Below, one piece after another: positions 61,681 to 64,000 of a stretch of 64,000 nt of DNA. The stretch comes from Limihaloglobus sulfuriphilus (lineage in GTDB: Bacteria > Planctomycetota > Phycisphaerae > Sedimentisphaerales > Sedimentisphaeraceae). A program made the position numbers and the translations under genes. Each line of letters starts with the position of its first letter. Position 1 is the first letter of the stretch. Under the pieces are notes generated by a model, which was not told where the DNA came from, ran no database searches, and was given only the letters and a program-made list of their open reading frames with translations. The DNA is taken from assembly GCF_001999965.1 (NCBI RefSeq), contig NZ_CP019646.1:558001-622000 (forward strand), given 5' to 3'.

Positions 61681-62358
61681 ATGTCAACGATAATAACAAT
61701 AGACGGGCCTGCGGGCAGCGGCAAAAGCACTGTCTCAAAACAACTTGCGGGCAAACTTGGATATACCTTTCTTGATACCGGGGCTATGTACAGAGCCGTT
61801 ACCTGGGCGGGCATGCGCAGCGGTGTTGATTTAAATGACACCGCCGCGATGACAGAGGTAATTAACAGCAGCAATCTGGATTTCCAGAATTCCGGAGGTG
61901 AGACACTTGTTACCTGCCGCGGCGAAGATATAAGCGATGAGATCAGAAGCCGGGATGTTACTGAAAAAGTTAACGCCGTAGCCGCAAACCCCCAAATGCG
62001 AAACATACTTGTTAAAATGCAGAGAGATTTCGCAGCCAGACACGGTTCCATTGTCACCGAGGGAAGGGATCAGGGAACTGTAGTCTTCCCAGATGCCATG
62101 TTTAAGTTTTTTCTTGATGCAACCCTCGAAGAGAGAAGCATTAGAAGGTATAAAGAGTTTAAAGCCAAGGGGATAGATTACGATCTTGATGAAATTAAAA
62201 AATCAATTGAAAAACGGGATAACTCAGATATAAAACGCAGTTCCGGGCCTCTCAAACCCGCAGATGATGCGGTGAGGATCGATACATCTGAGATGAGTGT
62301 CAAAGATGTGGTTGGATATATTCTGAACCATATAAAGAGCGGCGCAGGGAGGGTTTGA
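61681..62358 (+). CDS. cmk: Cytidylate kinase
   Basis: I start at the ATG at 61681 (MSTIITIDGPAGSGKSTVSK); the frame is open back into the phosphatase gene but family members begin at this motif. The 225-residue enzyme phosphorylates CMP and dCMP. Visible are the P-loop GPAGSGKST, YTFLDTGAMYRAVTW, EGRDQGTVVFPDAMFKFFLD and the lid region RSIRRYKEF. The TTG/TGA junction with plsC shows coupling. Confidence 0.95.
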   Translation: MSTIITIDGPAGSGKSTVSKQLAGKLGYTFLDTGAMYRAVTWAGMRSGVDLNDTAAMTEVINSSNLDFQNSGGETLVTCRGEDISDEIRSRDVTEKVNAVAANPQMRNILVKMQRDFAARHGSIVTEGRDQGTVVFPDAMFKFFLDATLEERSIRRYKEFKAKGIDYDLDEIKKSIEKRDNSDIKRSSGPLKPADDAVRIDTSEMSVKDVVGYILNHIKSGAGRV

Positions 62359-62360
62359 TA

Positions 62361-63038
62361 ATGGCTAAGCAGCGTGATATAAACGGAATAGGGCGTTTCT
62401 GGTATTGCATAATCCGAAAGCTGATGAAGCTGCTTGCCGTAATGTATTTCAGGACAGACTTTAACGGCTCAGAAAATGTCCCCTCAGAGGGGGCGTACCT
62501 GCTTTTGTGCAACCATCAAAGCTATATGGATCCTGTTTTTTGCGCCGCCGCCGTTAAAAACCGAAAGCTCTGTTTTCTGGCCAGAGAGAGCCTTTTCAGG
62601 AACAGATTTTTTGGTGCTTTGATACGCTCGCTCAATGCGATTCCCGTAAGACGCGGCGAAGCTGATATCGCGGCAATGAAACGCGTAATTGCCCGCCTTA
62701 AAGACGGCAAGATAGTTTGCATGTATCCCGAGGGAACAAGGACAGTTACCGGTAAAATTTCACCGATTAAACCAGGCTTTACCCTGCTGTGCCGCCGCGG
62801 CGGGGCCGGCGTTGTGCCTATGGTGATTGAAGGCATGTTTGATGCCTGGCCAAAGGGGCAGAAATACCCCAAAAGAGGCAAAGTCCATGTAAAAATCGGC
62901 GAGCCAATATCTTATGAAGATATAAAGTCGATGAAAGAAGACGAGTTTAATTTTAAAATCAATCTCATAATGCGAAATATGCAGAATGAGCTCAGGGAGA
63001 ACATGGGCCTGGAAAAGATTAAATACCCTGAATCTTAA
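62361..63038 (+). CDS. plsC: 1-acyl-sn-glycerol-3-phosphate acyltransferase
   Basis: I start at the ATG at 62361, 7 bases after GGGAGGG; a TTG at 62355 is also in frame. The 225-residue membrane-bound enzyme adds the second acyl chain in phospholipid synthesis. It has the acyltransferase motifs NHQSYMD (His-x4-Asp) and MYPEGTRT, and FGALIRSLNAIPVRRGEADI. The cmk-plsC order is frequent in bacteria. The gene ends 8 bases before the convergent prfA stop. Confidence 0.93.
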   Translation: MAKQRDINGIGRFWYCIIRKLMKLLAVMYFRTDFNGSENVPSEGAYLLLCNHQSYMDPVFCAAAVKNRKLCFLARESLFRNRFFGALIRSLNAIPVRRGEADIAAMKRVIARLKDGKIVCMYPEGTRTVTGKISPIKPGFTLLCRRGGAGVVPMVIEGMFDAWPKGQKYPKRGKVHVKIGEPISYEDIKSMKEDEFNFKINLIMRNMQNELRENMGLEKIKYPES

Positions 63039-63046
63039 CTTTATGC

Positions 63047-64000
63047 TTAGATATTTTCCAGCCGCTGCTGTTTGTCATACACACGCAGAGCCTGTATGAT
63101 TTCTTCCATTTCACCCATCATTACCTTGTCCAGGCAGTACAAAGTGAGGTTGATTCTGTGGTCTGTAACCCTGTTTTGCGGGAAATTATATGTACGTATT
63201 CTTTGAGAGCGGTCGCCGGAGCCGATCATTGTTTTTCTCGCAGAGTCCCGCTCTGCCCGTTCTTTGCTCATGAAATGTTCATAGATTCTTGAACGCAGTA
63301 TCCGCCAGGCCTTGGCACGGTTTTTGTGCTGGCTTTTCTCATCTCTCATGCTGACTGTTATTCCCGTCGGAACGTGTTCAAGTTTGATTGCACTGTTAAT
63401 CTTGTTGACGCTCTGGCCTCCGGGCCCGCCTGCGCGGCTTACATGCTCGAGAACATCGTTAGGGTCAATGTTAATCTCAACCTCTTCCGGTTCCGGGAGA
63501 ACTGCGACAGTCGCGGCTGATGTGTGGATACGCCCCTGCGATTCAGTTTCAGGAACTCTCTGCACTCTGTGCCCGCCGCCTTCGTAGCCGAGCTCTGCCC
63601 ATACTCCGGAACCCTTGACACTGAATACTACTTCCTTGAGCCCGCCCATTTCCGAGCCGCTGAAAGAGAGATTTTCAACTTTCCACCGATGTTTCTCCGC
63701 GAAACGGGTGTACATGTTGTAAAGATCTCTGGCAAAAAGGGCGGCTTCGTCCCCGCCGGTACCCGGGCGGATTTCCATTATGATTGAATCAACCGCGGCG
63801 TCGTCTGCCATTACAAGTGTATCTTTTATCTCCTGGAGCAATTCTTCGCTTTTGGGCTTGAGCTCGTCAATTTCCATTTCAGCCAGCTCTACCATCTCCT
63901 TTTCAGTGTCATTGTCATTGATCATGGAGTGGGCGTCTTCAATCTGGCTGACAGTGCTTTTGTATTCTCTGTACAGGGTTATGATGTTGCGCATTTTGGC
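63047..64000 (-). CDS. prfA: Peptide chain release factor 1 (partial, 5' end beyond the right edge)
   Basis: The frame stays open to the last base (codons GCC AAA before ATG 63994), and the visible chain starts inside the N-terminal helical domain, so the true start is outside the window. About 317 of the usual 360 residues are seen. Motifs are [39 protein letters not shown] and the peptidyl-tRNA hydrolysis loop with GGQ ([12 protein letters not shown]). Together with [18 protein letters not shown] they identify RF1 over RF2. It ends translation at UAA and UAG codons. Confidence 0.95.
   Translation of the reverse strand, partial: AKMRNIITLYREYKSTVSQIEDAHSMINDNDTEKEMVELAEMEIDELKPKSEELLQEIKDTLVMADDAAVDSIIMEIRPGTGGDEAALFARDLYNMYTRFAEKHRWKVENLSFSGSEMGGLKEVVFSVKGSGVWAELGYEGGGHRVQRVPETESQGRIHTSAATVAVLPEPEEVEINIDPNDVLEHVSRAGGPGGQSVNKINSAIKLEHVPTGITVSMRDEKSQHKNRAKAWRILRSRIYEHFMSKERAERDSARKTMIGSGDRSQRIRTYNFPQNRVTDHRINLTLYCLDKVMMGEMEEIIQALRVYDKQQRLENI

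Overview
The window is a dense bacterial chromosome segment. Its gene content suggests a Gram-negative, anaerobic or facultative member of the Planctomycetota, probably of the Phycisphaerae/Sedimentisphaerales type. The pointers are an LpxC-FabZ fusion, a BamA-OmpH-LpxD-LpxC/FabZ-LpxA envelope block, several URO-D family paralogs, a Tat-exported lipoprotein sulfatase, ThuA and Gfo/Idh/MocA enzymes, large pseudopilins ending in an SAGPDG-like motif, and a beta-helix protein with dockerin-like repeats. The taxonomic call is inference, because no rRNA gene is present.

Region by region: (1) 1-1034 is the 5' part of holB on the minus strand. (2) 1377-9358 is a catabolic locus: a divergent Na+/solute symporter, a GntR/FCD regulator with a palindromic promoter region, then a tight run of a 2-hydroxyacid dehydrogenase, three very different URO-D-fold proteins and an HpaI-type aldolase. 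(3) 9388-11130 is a complete insertion sequence with 16-bp inverted repeats and a 6-bp target duplication; its 5' leader carries a hairpin that overlaps the promoter. (4) 11202-11290 is a structured non-coding stretch, followed by tRNA-Gln. (5) 11543-24537 is a housekeeping and envelope run: prs, rplY, pth, rpsF-ssb-rpsR-rplI-dnaB, bamA, ompH, lpxD, lpxC-fabZ, lpxA and a Gfo/Idh oxidoreductase. (6) 24534-29641 (minus) is proS, a WecA/MraY-type glycosyl-phosphate transferase and an O-antigen ligase-like/TPR protein, so surface polysaccharide assembly meets lipid A synthesis tail to tail. (7) 29789-31581 is a fumarase beta subunit coupled to cinA.

(8) 31708-51869 is the most distinctive part. 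It is a type II secretion/type IV pilus-like pseudopilus cluster in the order GspE, PilT, GspE, GspF, two GspG-like proteins, an MNT-HEPN pair, then G-H-I-J-K-like pseudopilins. The J-like gene is interrupted by a +1 frameshift at a TTT-TAA slip-type site, and the K-like protein is giant (1323 aa). Immediately downstream is a secreted protein with an M6-protease-like N-terminal region that lacks the HExxH zinc site, a beta-helix, and dockerin-like repeats. It is a plausible cargo. Heptanucleotide repeats and a dispersed palindromic repeat lie only in this cluster's gaps.

(9) 51942-64000 is mixed: a small conserved-looking protein, a class V aminotransferase with a DUF1015 protein, a NUDIX hydrolase and sulfatase, a GltS-type symporter, a ThuA and Gfo/Idh pair, a GAF-PP2C phosphatase, cmk, plsC, and prfA, which runs off the right edge. 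Start codons are often TTG or GTG with clear Shine-Dalgarno sites, and several genes overlap by 4-26 bases, which points to translational coupling. No rRNA, CRISPR array or prophage was seen.
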